From contig NZ_JAHXNL010000007.1 in the NCBI RefSeq assembly GCF_023148685.1, positions 62,001 to 126,000 of the forward strand: DNA of 64,000 bases, in the 5' to 3' direction. This DNA is from Georgenia sp. EYE_87 (lineage in GTDB: Bacteria > Actinomycetota > Actinomycetes > Actinomycetales > Actinomycetaceae). Positions 10,175 through 18,559 of this stretch are shown one piece after another. A program made the translations under genes and the position numbers. Numbering within the stretch: position 1 is the stretch's first letter; each line of letters starts with the position of its first letter. The notes under the pieces were generated by a model. It saw only the letters and a program-made list of their open reading frames with translations. It was not told where the DNA came from and made no database searches.

Positions 10175-11665
10175 TCAGCGCTCGCGCTCGAGCGTGCGCA
10201 GCGCGCAGGTGGCGGGCCCCTCGAGGACCTGCCCGTCCGCGGCGAACCGGGAGCCGTGGAGCGGGCAGTCCCACGTGTGCTCGGCGTCGTTCCAGGACAC
10301 GACGCCGCCGAGGTGCGTGCACGCGGCGGCCAGCCGCCGGGTGACGCCGTCCACCGTGCTCACGGCCACGTCGCGGCCGGCTTCCCGCTCCACCCGGCCC
10401 TGCCCCTCGGGCGGGACGACGGCGGAGGAGTGGACCCGCGGGCTCAGCTTGTCCCGGGCTAGACGAGAGGCGACGCCGGCGTTGAGGGCGACCACCCTGT
10501 CGAGGCCGACGAGGCCGCCGGGCCGCCACGTGCGCAGCGGGTGCGTCCAGATCATCTGGCCCTCGAGGACGGCCGAGGAGATCGCCAGCGCGGCGGCCGG
10601 CCCCATGGCCAGGCCCCACTTGTCGAAGCCGGTGGCCACCAGCACCCGGTCCGACCGGGGCAGCAGCGGCCCCACCGACGGAAGCTCGTCGGTGCCGCGG
10701 TAGTCCTGGGCGGCCCACACGTGCGTCGGCACGGCGCCCGGGAAGAGCTCGGTGACCCAGCGGGTGAGCTCCATGACGAGCTCGCGCGTGGACACCGCCC
10801 GTCCCACAGGGCGGCCGGCCCCCGCCACGACCAGCCGCTCGCCGGCGGCCGTCGGGGCGGTGCGCAGGGAGCGGAACGGCTGGTCGCCGGTGATGGCCAT
10901 GACCTGCGGGAGCGGCCCGGGGACGTCCAGGGCCAGGGCGTGGGTGCGGTGCGGCGACAGCCGCGCGAAGAAGGCGCCGCGGTCGAGCACGGGCGTGCCC
11001 GTGGCCAGCACGACCCGGTCGGCCGCGACCTCGACCTCGCCCACGGCGACCCGGTTCGGCGAGCCGTGGTGCAGCCCGTGGACGCGGCTGTTCTCGAAGA
11101 TCTCCCCGCCGTGACGCTCGATGTCGCGGGCCAGCGCGAGGACGAGGTCCATGGTGTCGAGCTGCGCCTGGTCCGGCAGGCGGGCCACGCCGAAGGTGGG
11201 GAACGGCAGGCCGGCGTCCTCGAGCCACTCCACCGGCAGGTGCGCCTCGTGGGCGGCGTCGTGGACCTCACCGACCCGGTCGCGGCCCTCGGGGGTCTGC
11301 GCGACCACGAGGTCGGGCCGGGTCTGGAACGGGACGTCGTGCTCGGCGCAGTAGCGCAGCAGCCACTGCTGCCCCTCCCGGTTCGCCTCGACGTAGGTGC
11401 GCAGGGTGCTCGTGGAGTGGCGGCGGGCGACACGGGCCAGCTTGGTCCCCTGCAGCAGGGTGACCTTCCCGGTGCTGTTGCCGGTGGTCACCGCCCCGAG
11501 ACGCCTGGCCTCGAGCAGCGCGACGGAGGCGCCCGCGCGGGCGAGGAGCAGCGCCGTGGTCAGCCCGGTCAGGCCCCCGCCCACCACGGCCACGTCGAAG
11601 GAGCGTCCCGCCGGGACGGCGGGGTAGCCCGGGAGGTCGGGACGGTCCAGCCAGAGCGAGGTCAT
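10175..11665 (-). CDS. FAD-dependent oxidoreductase with C-terminal Rieske [2Fe-2S] domain
   Basis: A 496-residue fusion. The N-terminus has a DAO-type FAD-binding motif (VAVVGGGLTGLTTALLLARAG), with an ATGTPV-type strand later. The C-terminal 100 residues are a Rieske domain with all four cluster ligands: CTHLGG (Cys, His) and CPLHGSRF (Cys, His). This architecture is widespread in actinobacteria and usually annotated only as a Rieske/FAD oxidoreductase; the substrate is unknown. The ATG at 11665 follows GGAGGT; the longer frame to 11863 is Arg/Pro-rich and non-coding in style. Confidence 0.9.
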   Translation of the reverse strand: MTSLWLDRPDLPGYPAVPAGRSFDVAVVGGGLTGLTTALLLARAGASVALLEARRLGAVTTGNSTGKVTLLQGTKLARVARRHSTSTLRTYVEANREGQQWLLRYCAEHDVPFQTRPDLVVAQTPEGRDRVGEVHDAAHEAHLPVEWLEDAGLPFPTFGVARLPDQAQLDTMDLVLALARDIERHGGEIFENSRVHGLHHGSPNRVAVGEVEVAADRVVLATGTPVLDRGAFFARLSPHRTHALALDVPGPLPQVMAITGDQPFRSLRTAPTAAGERLVVAGAGRPVGRAVSTRELVMELTRWVTELFPGAVPTHVWAAQDYRGTDELPSVGPLLPRSDRVLVATGFDKWGLAMGPAAALAISSAVLEGQMIWTHPLRTWRPGGLVGLDRVVALNAGVASRLARDKLSPRVHSSAVVPPEGQGRVEREAGRDVAVSTVDGVTRRLAAACTHLGGVVSWNDAEHTWDCPLHGSRFAADGQVLEGPATCALRTLERER

Positions 11666-11816
11666 CGCACACCTCCGGTGTCGGGTGCCCCCATCGTGGC
11701 CGGGCGAGGCGGCCCGAGCCACCGGAACGGCGGTTCGCCGCGAGATGTCCGCCGAGCTGGTGCCCCGTCTGCGACGACCGGCCGGGCGAGGTGCTCCGGG
11801 CCGGGCCGCCGGGTTC

Positions 11817-12044
11817 TCAGGCCTTGATGCGCGAGGCCAGGAACTTCTTCCCCATCTCCGCACCCTTGCGGCTGTCCGCCTGGGCCTTGCGGAAGAAGTC
11901 CGCGACCTCGTTGTCGCCGTCGCGCTCCGCGTCCTTGATGTAGGTCTCCAGGCGCAGGGCGTTCTCGAGACACGCCTGGGTGAACCACAGAAGGTTGTAG
12001 TCCTTGTCCTTGGTGCCGGTGACGGCGCCCGTCTCGCTGCTCAT
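11817..12044 (-). CDS. Small helical protein of unknown function
   Basis: A 75-residue acidic/helical protein: MSSETGAVTG, then a conserved-looking core (YNLLWFTQACLENALR) and an amphipathic C-terminal helix rich in Lys, Arg, Glu and Asp. It has no membrane segment or cysteine pair apart from one Cys. A purine-rich AGAGAGGGAGAC precedes the ATG at 12044. Similar small proteins occur in other actinobacteria, but I know of no function. It sits between the Rieske oxidoreductase and PfkB genes in the same direction, separated by more than 100 bases on each side. Confidence 0.6.
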   Translation of the reverse strand: MSSETGAVTGTKDKDYNLLWFTQACLENALRLETYIKDAERDGDNEVADFFRKAQADSRKGAEMGKKFLASRIKA

Positions 12045-12155
12045 GCTCGTCTCCCTCTCTTTCTCGCTGCTGCTCGATCGGTCGGGTCGTGCAACATCCA
12101 CGGTGCCCGGACGGCCCGGGGCCTCGCAACCGGAGGGCCTCCCGGGCCGGCAGGG

Positions 12156-13124
12156 TCAGACGTCCTCGACCTCGACCCGCTCCGCGAAGGCCTCGATCTG
12201 GTCGCGCCGCCCCGTGCCCAGCCCGCGGCGGGTGACGTTCAGGGCGCCGGCGGCCGCGCCGAGCCGGACCGCCTCGTCGAGTCCGGCGCCCCGGGCCAGG
12301 GCGACGGCGATACCGGCCGTCATGGAGTCCCCGGCGCCCTTGTTCTCGCGCGTGCTCACCGTCGGGGCGGTGAAGAGGCGCGCCTCCTCGCCGGTGACGA
12401 CGAGGGTCGGGTCGCCGGCGCGGGAGACGACGAGGGCGTGCAGGCCCTCCGCGAGCATCCGTCGGCCGGCGTCCCGGAGGGTCTCGACGTCGGCGTCCTC
12501 GGCGAAACCGCCGTCGAGCATCTCCTCGTGGCTGATCTTCAGGACCACGCCCTCCGCCTCCAGGATCTGCCGCACATGGTCGCCGGAGAGGTCGGCCACC
12601 ACGGGCCTGCCCGCGGCCCGCAGGTCCTTGGCGAGCCGGCCGAAAAAGTCGTCGGGGACGCCGAGGTCGGCGTCGGCACCCGTGAGGACGGCGAGGTCGG
12701 CGTCCATCGCGTGGACCAGCATGGTGCCGTAGAGGTCGTCCTGCGCGTGGCGGTCGAGGGCGGGGCTGCGCATGACCACCAGCTCCTCGCGCTCACCGCC
12801 GCGGTAGTCGAGGACGTGGGCGGAGATGCCGGGTGTGCTCGTGGTCCGCAGGTCCAGGCCCTCCGCCCGGGCGAGCGCCGCGGCCGCGACGCCGGTCTCG
12901 CCGCCGAACGGGGCGCAGACGACGGCGCGGGCCCCGAGCGTGGTCGCCATCCGGGCGACCCAGAGGCCCTGCCCGCCGGCGTGGACGTGCACCTGAGGTT
13001 CGTCGTCGCCGCGGAGGGTCTCGATCGTCACCTCGAGCAGCGGGGCGACCGCCAGCACGCAGAGATCGACGGCGTCCGCCGGTGTCCCGGTGCGGTCCTC
13101 GGCGGTGGGCGCGGGCTCGCTCAT
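12156..13124 (-). CDS. PfkB family carbohydrate kinase (1-phosphofructokinase-like)
   Basis: A 322-residue ribokinase-superfamily enzyme that phosphorylates a sugar or sugar phosphate with ATP. The catalytic C-terminal motif NKGAGDSMTAG contains the base Asp, and the layout matches the hexose-6-phosphate/1-phosphofructokinase branch. The N-terminal di-glycine motif reads GGQGLWVAR, where family members typically have GGKGxNVAR, so the sugar-contacting Asn is replaced by Trp. The start follows GAGGAG at 13124. It diverges from the sugar ABC importer at 13414 and is probably co-regulated with it. Confidence 0.85.
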   Translation of the reverse strand: MSEPAPTAEDRTGTPADAVDLCVLAVAPLLEVTIETLRGDDEPQVHVHAGGQGLWVARMATTLGARAVVCAPFGGETGVAAAALARAEGLDLRTTSTPGISAHVLDYRGGEREELVVMRSPALDRHAQDDLYGTMLVHAMDADLAVLTGADADLGVPDDFFGRLAKDLRAAGRPVVADLSGDHVRQILEAEGVVLKISHEEMLDGGFAEDADVETLRDAGRRMLAEGLHALVVSRAGDPTLVVTGEEARLFTAPTVSTRENKGAGDSMTAGIAVALARGAGLDEAVRLGAAAGALNVTRRGLGTGRRDQIEAFAERVEVEDV

Positions 13125-13272
13125 GTGGGTGCTCTCCTCGGTGCTCGGTGGGGTCCCTTCGTGAGTATCACGGCCGCCCGGCACGGTCGCATCGCGTCGT
13201 CGGGCCGCGACCTCTCCCAGCCCCCGGGCGGTAGGAAGCAGCGGCACCTTTCCGCGCCAGGACGCGGGAGTG

Positions 13273-13286
13273 GAAAAGCGCTTCTC
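13273..13286. promoter_or_regulatory. Candidate LacI-family operator
   Basis: GAAAAGCGCTTCTC is a near-perfect palindrome centred on AGCGCT, the classic core of LacI/GalR-family sugar operators. It lies between the divergent PfkB and sugar ABC genes, 128 bases before the binding-protein start. No LacI regulator gene is inside the window, so the repressor must be encoded elsewhere. Confidence 0.65.
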
Positions 13287-13413
13287 GTGCGGGGGGAGGG
13301 CTTCTATGTCACTGTGAGGCGTCTGACGACGTCGTCGGACCAATACCCGGCGGCAGGGGATCGCCGGGAGGACGCGGGCAGCAGTGCCCCACGGACCTGG
13401 AAGGTGTGGGTCG

Positions 13414-14823
13414 ATGAGGAGATCGGTCGCTCGTCTGGTGGTCAGCGCCTCCGCCGTCGCTCTGGTGCTCGGGGCGTGCGCGCAGGGGACCGGAGGCGGT
13501 TCCGACGGCGGGACCGGGGCCGGCGGGGACGGTGCGGGGGAGTTCGACCCCGAGGCCGAGCTCAGCGGCCCGCTCGACGTCATGGGCTTCGGTGCGGGCG
13601 ACGAGATCGCCACGACCCGCGTGGAACGCGCGGAGGAGGCCCTCGGCGAGGACGTCGAGGTGCAGCTGATCGAGGGCGACCTCGACATCCAGCAGTTCCT
13701 CTCCGCCGTCGCCTCCGGGGAGCCGCCGGAGCTCATCTACGCCAACCGCGACCAGATCGGCACGTTCGCCTCCCGCGGCGCGATCATCCCGCTCACCCGG
13801 TGCATCGCCGGGGAGGGCATCGTCACGGAGGACTTTCGCGAGCCGGCCCTGGACCAGGTCACGTTCGACGACGAGGTCTACGGCATCCCCGAGTTCAACG
13901 CCGTCCAGGTCACCATGGCCAACTCCGAGCTGCTCGACGCCGCCGGGCTGGGCATCGAGGACGTCAACGGCTCGGACTGGGAGGCCGTCAGCGCCGCCAA
14001 CGAGGCCCTGAAGCAGGGCGACGGGAACTCGCTGAGTGTCATCGGGTACGACTCCAAGCTGCCCGAGTTCCTGCCCCTGTGGGCGCACGCGAACGGCACC
14101 GACCTCATCTCCGAGGACGGCAGGACGGCCCAGCTGAACGACCCCAAGGTGGTCGAGGCGCTCGAGTGGGCGCTGTCGATCTACGACGACCAGGGCGGGT
14201 TCGCGGCCGTCAAGGCCTTCCGCGACTCGGCGGACTTCTTCGGCGCCGGCAACCAGTTCGCCACGAACACCCTCGGGGCGATGCCGATGGAGCAGTGGTA
14301 CATCAACGTCCTCAACGACGTCTCTCCCGACGCCCCGATGGCGTTCGACGCGGTGCACGACAAGAACGGCGACCCGGTCGCGTACGCCAGCGGGTCGGCG
14401 TGGGCCATCCCGAAGGGCACCGAGAACCCCGGCGCCGCGTGCCGCTGGGCGCGCGTGATGACCGAGGTCGACAGCTGGGTGGCGGCCGCCGAGGAGCGCA
14501 AGCGGCTGCGCGCCGAGGAGGGCAAGCCGTTCACGGGTGTGCTGACCGGGAACGAGGCCGCCGACGAGGCGGTGCGCGAGCTCGTCGAGCCGAGCGGCGA
14601 CGAGGACTGGGACGCCGGGGTGACGGCCATGTACGAGGCGAACGACAACACCTTCTCGCTGCCGGCCAACCCGGCCGACGCCGAGTTCAAGACCGCCTGG
14701 CAGGACGCGGTCAACAGCGTGCTGAACGGGCAGGCCGAGCCGCAGGAGGCCCTGGACGCGGCACAGGCCACGGCCCAGGCCGCGCTCGACGACGCCTGGG
14801 AGAAGTGGGAGCAGGAGGGCTAG
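13414..14823 (+). CDS. Sugar ABC transporter substrate-binding lipoprotein
   Basis: A 469-residue extracytoplasmic solute-binding protein, family 1. It has a lipoprotein signal: Arg-Arg start, hydrophobic stretch, and lipobox LGAC with the lipidated Cys, then a Gly/Asp-rich linker. The mature part shows SBP_1 features (ELIYANRDQIGTFASRGAIIPL, YGIPEFNAVQVTMANSELLDAAGL). AAGGTG precedes the ATG at 13414. Two permease genes follow at 3 bases and with a 4-base overlap, forming an operon without its ATPase, which is usually the shared MsiK in actinobacteria. The nearby glucuronidase suggests, but does not prove, an oligosaccharide or glucuronide substrate. Confidence 0.9.
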   Translation: MRRSVARLVVSASAVALVLGACAQGTGGGSDGGTGAGGDGAGEFDPEAELSGPLDVMGFGAGDEIATTRVERAEEALGEDVEVQLIEGDLDIQQFLSAVASGEPPELIYANRDQIGTFASRGAIIPLTRCIAGEGIVTEDFREPALDQVTFDDEVYGIPEFNAVQVTMANSELLDAAGLGIEDVNGSDWEAVSAANEALKQGDGNSLSVIGYDSKLPEFLPLWAHANGTDLISEDGRTAQLNDPKVVEALEWALSIYDDQGGFAAVKAFRDSADFFGAGNQFATNTLGAMPMEQWYINVLNDVSPDAPMAFDAVHDKNGDPVAYASGSAWAIPKGTENPGAACRWARVMTEVDSWVAAAEERKRLRAEEGKPFTGVLTGNEAADEAVRELVEPSGDEDWDAGVTAMYEANDNTFSLPANPADAEFKTAWQDAVNSVLNGQAEPQEALDAAQATAQAALDDAWEKWEQEG

Positions 14824-14826
14824 GCC

Positions 14827-15783
14827 ATGGCCGCCGTCGTCGACTCCGCCGCGGCGGAGGAGCGAGCCCGGGCGGTGGCACGGCGGAGGAGGGGGCGGCG
14901 CGAGACGCGCGCCGCCCTGCTCTTCATCAGCCCGTGGATCGTCGGGTTCCTCGTCTTCACCGCCTGGCCCGTGCTCAACAGCGCCTACCTGTCCCTGACG
15001 GACTACGACGTCATCAACGACCCGAACTTCGTCGGGCTGGACAACTACCGTCGTCTCTTCGAGGACGAGAAGATCGCGCTGGCGCTGGGCAACACCTTCT
15101 TCTACGCCGCGATCCAGGTGCCGCTGTACATCGTGGTCTCCCTCGGGCTGGCCATGCTGCTCAACCAGGCGGGCCGGGCGGCCGGCTTCTTCCGGACCGC
15201 GTTCTACCTGCCGAACATGACCCCGCCCGTCGCCGTCGGCGTGCTGCTGCTCCTGGTGTTCAACGGGCAGAACGGGCTGATCAACGAGGTGCTGGGGTTC
15301 TTCGGCATCGACGGGCCGAACTGGACCACCGACCAGATGTGGATCAAGCCGGCCATCATCCTCACGAGCCTGTGGTCGGTGGGCTCGTCCGTGATCATCC
15401 TGCTCGCTGCGCTCCGCAACGTGCCGCAGGAGCTCTACGACGCCGCCCGCGTCGACGGCGCGAACGGGTGGCAGCGCACCGTGCGGATCACCATCCCGAT
15501 GATCTCCGGCGCCCTGTTCTTCGTGTTCATCGTCAACTCGATCGCCGCCTTCCAGACCTTCACCGAGGCGTACACGGCGTTCTTCGGCTCGGGCAACACG
15601 ACGTACAGCAACGACGCGGCGCTGTTCTACGTGATCTACCTGTTCCAGCAGGCGTTCGAGTTCCTCAACATGGGCTACGCCTCGGCGATGGCCTGGGTGC
15701 TCTTCGTGATCATCCTGATCATCACCCTCATCCAGCTGAAGGTGTCCAAGCGGTTCGTCTACCTCGAGGGGGAGCAGCGATGA
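14827..15783 (+). CDS. Sugar ABC transporter permease (MalF/UgpA type)
   Basis: A 318-residue permease of a CUT1-type carbohydrate importer. A basic N-terminus is followed by six predicted helices. The EAA loop that contacts the ATPase is ELYDAARVDGANGWQRT followed by ITIPM. It starts 3 bases after the binding-protein stop and ends in a 4-base ATGA overlap with the next permease, so translation is probably coupled. It works as a heterodimer with the product of 15780-16736. Confidence 0.93.
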   Translation: MAAVVDSAAAEERARAVARRRRGRRETRAALLFISPWIVGFLVFTAWPVLNSAYLSLTDYDVINDPNFVGLDNYRRLFEDEKIALALGNTFFYAAIQVPLYIVVSLGLAMLLNQAGRAAGFFRTAFYLPNMTPPVAVGVLLLLVFNGQNGLINEVLGFFGIDGPNWTTDQMWIKPAIILTSLWSVGSSVIILLAALRNVPQELYDAARVDGANGWQRTVRITIPMISGALFFVFIVNSIAAFQTFTEAYTAFFGSGNTTYSNDAALFYVIYLFQQAFEFLNMGYASAMAWVLFVIILIITLIQLKVSKRFVYLEGEQR

Positions 15784-16736
15784 GTACCCCGTCCCTCGAC
15801 CTCGATCGGGTCCGCGAGGCGCCCGTCGTCCCGACCGCCGGCGGCCCCGCCGGGACGCCGGGCGCGGGCTCGCCCGGCCCCCGGCGCAACGGGGACCGCC
15901 GCCCGACCCGGTGGACGGCCGGGCGGGTCGCGATCGTCGCGGCGCTCGTCGCCCTCACGGTCGTCTTCGTCTACCCGTTCGTGTGGCTGGTCAGCGCCTC
16001 GTTCAAGCCGCGCGGGGAGGTCTTCGACAACAAGCTGATCCCGGAGACCTTCACCTTCCAGAACTACCTCGACGTGTGGGCCGAGGCGCCGATGCTCCTC
16101 TGGCTCGGCAACACCCTGCTCGTCACGGTCCTCGCGGCGGTCTCGGTGACCCTCTCCAGCGCCCTGGTGGCGTGGGGGTTCGCCTACTTCCGGTTCAGGG
16201 GGCGCGACGCGCTCTTCGGCCTGGTGCTGGCCACGATGATGCTGCCCGGCGCGGTGACGATGGTGCCGGTCTTCCTCATCTGGAACTCGCTCGGCATGGT
16301 CAACACCCTCACGCCGCTGTGGGCCGGCAACCTCTTCGGCAGCGCCTTCTACATCTTCCTGCTCCGGCAGTTCTTCATGGGGCTGCCGCGGGAGACGTTC
16401 GAGGCGGCGAAGATCGACGGCGCGAACAACTGGACCATGTTCACCCGCATCGCCCTGCCGCTGACCCGGCCGGCGATGATCGTCACCCTCATCTTCGAGT
16501 TCCAGGCGGCGTGGACCGACCTCATGCGGCCGCTGATCTACCTGCGCGACTCGGACAAGTTCACGATCCCGCGTGGCCTCAAGGCGCTGCTGGACCAGTT
16601 CGGCTTCGGCGGCGAGTGGCACTGGGAGATCGTCATCACCGCCAGCGTCATCACGACCGTCCCGATGATCGTGCTGTTCTTCATCGGCCAGCGGCACTTC
16701 GTGCAGGGGATCGCCACCACGGGCGCGAAGGGCTGA
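15780..16736 (+). CDS. Sugar ABC transporter permease (MalG/UgpE type)
   Basis: A 318-residue second permease. The N-terminal 45 residues are a Pro/Gly/Arg-rich cytoplasmic tail, then six helices. The EAA motif ETFEAAKIDGANNWTM followed by IALPL is intact, and VSASFKPRGEVFDNKLIP before the second helix is typical of CUT1 MalG-like subunits. The ATG overlaps the stop of the partner gene. The gene ends 9 bases from the convergent uidA stop. Confidence 0.93.
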   Translation: MSTPSLDLDRVREAPVVPTAGGPAGTPGAGSPGPRRNGDRRPTRWTAGRVAIVAALVALTVVFVYPFVWLVSASFKPRGEVFDNKLIPETFTFQNYLDVWAEAPMLLWLGNTLLVTVLAAVSVTLSSALVAWGFAYFRFRGRDALFGLVLATMMLPGAVTMVPVFLIWNSLGMVNTLTPLWAGNLFGSAFYIFLLRQFFMGLPRETFEAAKIDGANNWTMFTRIALPLTRPAMIVTLIFEFQAAWTDLMRPLIYLRDSDKFTIPRGLKALLDQFGFGGEWHWEIVITASVITTVPMIVLFFIGQRHFVQGIATTGAKG

Positions 16737-16745
16737 GCCGGCCGC

Positions 16746-18515
16746 TCATCCCTTCCAGCGCCTGCGCAGCGCGTGGGCCGCCGCCTTGGGCTGCCGGTCG
16801 CGGGTGAAGGCGCCCTTCTTGTTCCCGCCCACCCGCATGATCCCCGACGTGGTGGCGAAGTCGGCGAAGTTCCATACGTGCTCGCCGACGACGGCCTCGA
16901 CGCTGTCGAACACCCGGTGGTTGGTGTCGAGGTAGGCGATCTGGTACTCCTCGGACCACGGCTCGGGGACGATGCTGTGCTGGCCCGGATAGGTGTCGGC
17001 GCCGTACTCGGTGATGATGATGGGTTTGCCCTCGGTGGACCACCCGTCGAGCTCGGCCTTGAAGTCGTGCTCGGCCGCCTCGAGGTCGCCGGTGTTGACG
17101 TACCAGCCGTAGTACCGGTTGAGCATGAGGACGTCGCCGAACTGGGAGACGCGGCACTTGCCGTGCGGCGCGAGCATGACGTTGACGAACCCGACGGGGC
17201 GGGTCGGGTCGGCCTGGCGGGCGACGTCGAAGAGCGGGCGGAAGTAGTTCTCGGCCGCCTCGGTCTCGGACTCCGGCTCGTTGGCGATGCTCCAGAGCAC
17301 GACGCTGGGGTGATTCTTGTCGCGGGCGATCAGCTCGCGGATGGCCTGGGCGTGGACCTCCTGGGTGGCGTCGTTGGCGGTCTCCGGTGAGAAGGTGGTG
17401 TAGCCCTGGCCGCCGAAGATTCCGCCGCCGATCCCCATGTTGAGCCCGACCGCGGCGGTCTCGTCGATGACGACGACGCCCAGGCGGTCGGCGTGCTCGA
17501 GGACGTCCTCGGAGTAGGGGTAGTGGGAGGTGCGGAAGGAGTTGGCGCCGATCCAGTCCAGCAGCTGGAAGTCGTTGACGAGGTGGGCGTCGTTGTGGGC
17601 CTTGCCGATGACCGCGTGGTCCTCGTGCATGCCGAAACCCTTGAAGTAGAACGGCTCGCCGTTGATGAGGAACTCGGTGCCGCGCACCTCCACGGTTCGC
17701 ACGCCCACCTTCAGGTGGTAGCTGTCCGCCGTCGCGCCGCCGTCGTCGAGCCTGACCTCCAGGTCGTAGAGGTACCCGTCGCCGGGGGCCCAGCGGTGCA
17801 CGTCCGCCACGCTGAGGGTGCCGGAGGCGCCCGAGCCCGCGGCCACCTCGGCGCCGTCGGCGTCGCGCAGCACGACGGCGACGGCGGCGCTGCCGCCCTC
17901 GGTCTCCACGGTGTACTCCACCGTGCCGGTGGTGCCGTCCAGCCCCGTGACCACGGTGATGTCGGAGACGAACGCCCGCGGGGTGCTGTACAGCCAGACC
18001 GAGCGGTGCAGGCCGGCGTAGTTGAAGAAGTCGTGCCAGTACCGCTGCTTCCTGCCGCTGGCGGTCTCCTCGATCGCGCCGGGGGGGATGGACTGGAAGC
18101 TGAGCGTGTTGTTGACGACGGCGGTGATGCGCACCTCCTCCCCGGGGGTGACCAGGTCGGTGATGTCCGCCTCGAAGGGGGTGTAGCCGCCCTCGTGCTC
18201 GGCGACCTGGGTGTCGCCCACCCACACCACCGCCCGGTGGGTGGCGGACTCGAAGTTGAGCACGATGCGCTCGCCCGCCCAGCCGCGCGGCACGCGGACC
18301 ACGGTCTGGTACCAGAGGTCGCCGAAGTAGTCGCGCACCGCGGCGTCGGCGACGACGTCGTTGAAGCTCGCCGGCACGGCCATCAGCTGCGTGCCGGGCA
18401 GCGGGCCGCGGTACCAGCCAGCCCGACGCCCCTCGCCGTCCGGGTCGAGGGCGAACCTCCACAGCCCGTCGAGCCGTTTCTTCTCCCGGCTGGCGGTGTC
18501 CTGAGGGCGCAGCAT
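16746..18515 (-). CDS. uidA: Beta-glucuronidase (GH2)
   Basis: A 589-residue GH2 enzyme that hydrolyses beta-D-glucuronides, close in length to E. coli UidA (603). The N-terminus (MLRPQDTASREKKRLDGLW) matches the family start. The acid/base Glu is in NEPE at residue 413 and the nucleophile in ITEYGAD at residue 503, almost the same numbering as E. coli E413/E504. The NxK motif that reads the glucuronate carboxylate is present (NKK, near VGGNKKGAFTRDR). There is no signal peptide, so it acts in the cytoplasm on imported glucuronides. It lies 44 bases downstream of the carrier gene; the stop faces the ABC operon. Confidence 0.95.
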   Translation of the reverse strand: MLRPQDTASREKKRLDGLWRFALDPDGEGRRAGWYRGPLPGTQLMAVPASFNDVVADAAVRDYFGDLWYQTVVRVPRGWAGERIVLNFESATHRAVVWVGDTQVAEHEGGYTPFEADITDLVTPGEEVRITAVVNNTLSFQSIPPGAIEETASGRKQRYWHDFFNYAGLHRSVWLYSTPRAFVSDITVVTGLDGTTGTVEYTVETEGGSAAVAVVLRDADGAEVAAGSGASGTLSVADVHRWAPGDGYLYDLEVRLDDGGATADSYHLKVGVRTVEVRGTEFLINGEPFYFKGFGMHEDHAVIGKAHNDAHLVNDFQLLDWIGANSFRTSHYPYSEDVLEHADRLGVVVIDETAAVGLNMGIGGGIFGGQGYTTFSPETANDATQEVHAQAIRELIARDKNHPSVVLWSIANEPESETEAAENYFRPLFDVARQADPTRPVGFVNVMLAPHGKCRVSQFGDVLMLNRYYGWYVNTGDLEAAEHDFKAELDGWSTEGKPIIITEYGADTYPGQHSIVPEPWSEEYQIAYLDTNHRVFDSVEAVVGEHVWNFADFATTSGIMRVGGNKKGAFTRDRQPKAAAHALRRRWKG

Positions 18516-18559
18516 GACGATCCTCTCCGTAGGTGGCGGCTTGTCGGTGGGAGGGGTGG

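Noticed and set aside
11685-16736. A continuous 1683-codon plus-strand open frame
   Set aside because: Only the last part (15780-16736) is real. The upstream part is antisense to or out of frame with convincing genes (PfkB, the binding protein, the first permease) and has Arg/Gly/Ala/Pro-rich composition typical of GC-driven spurious frames.
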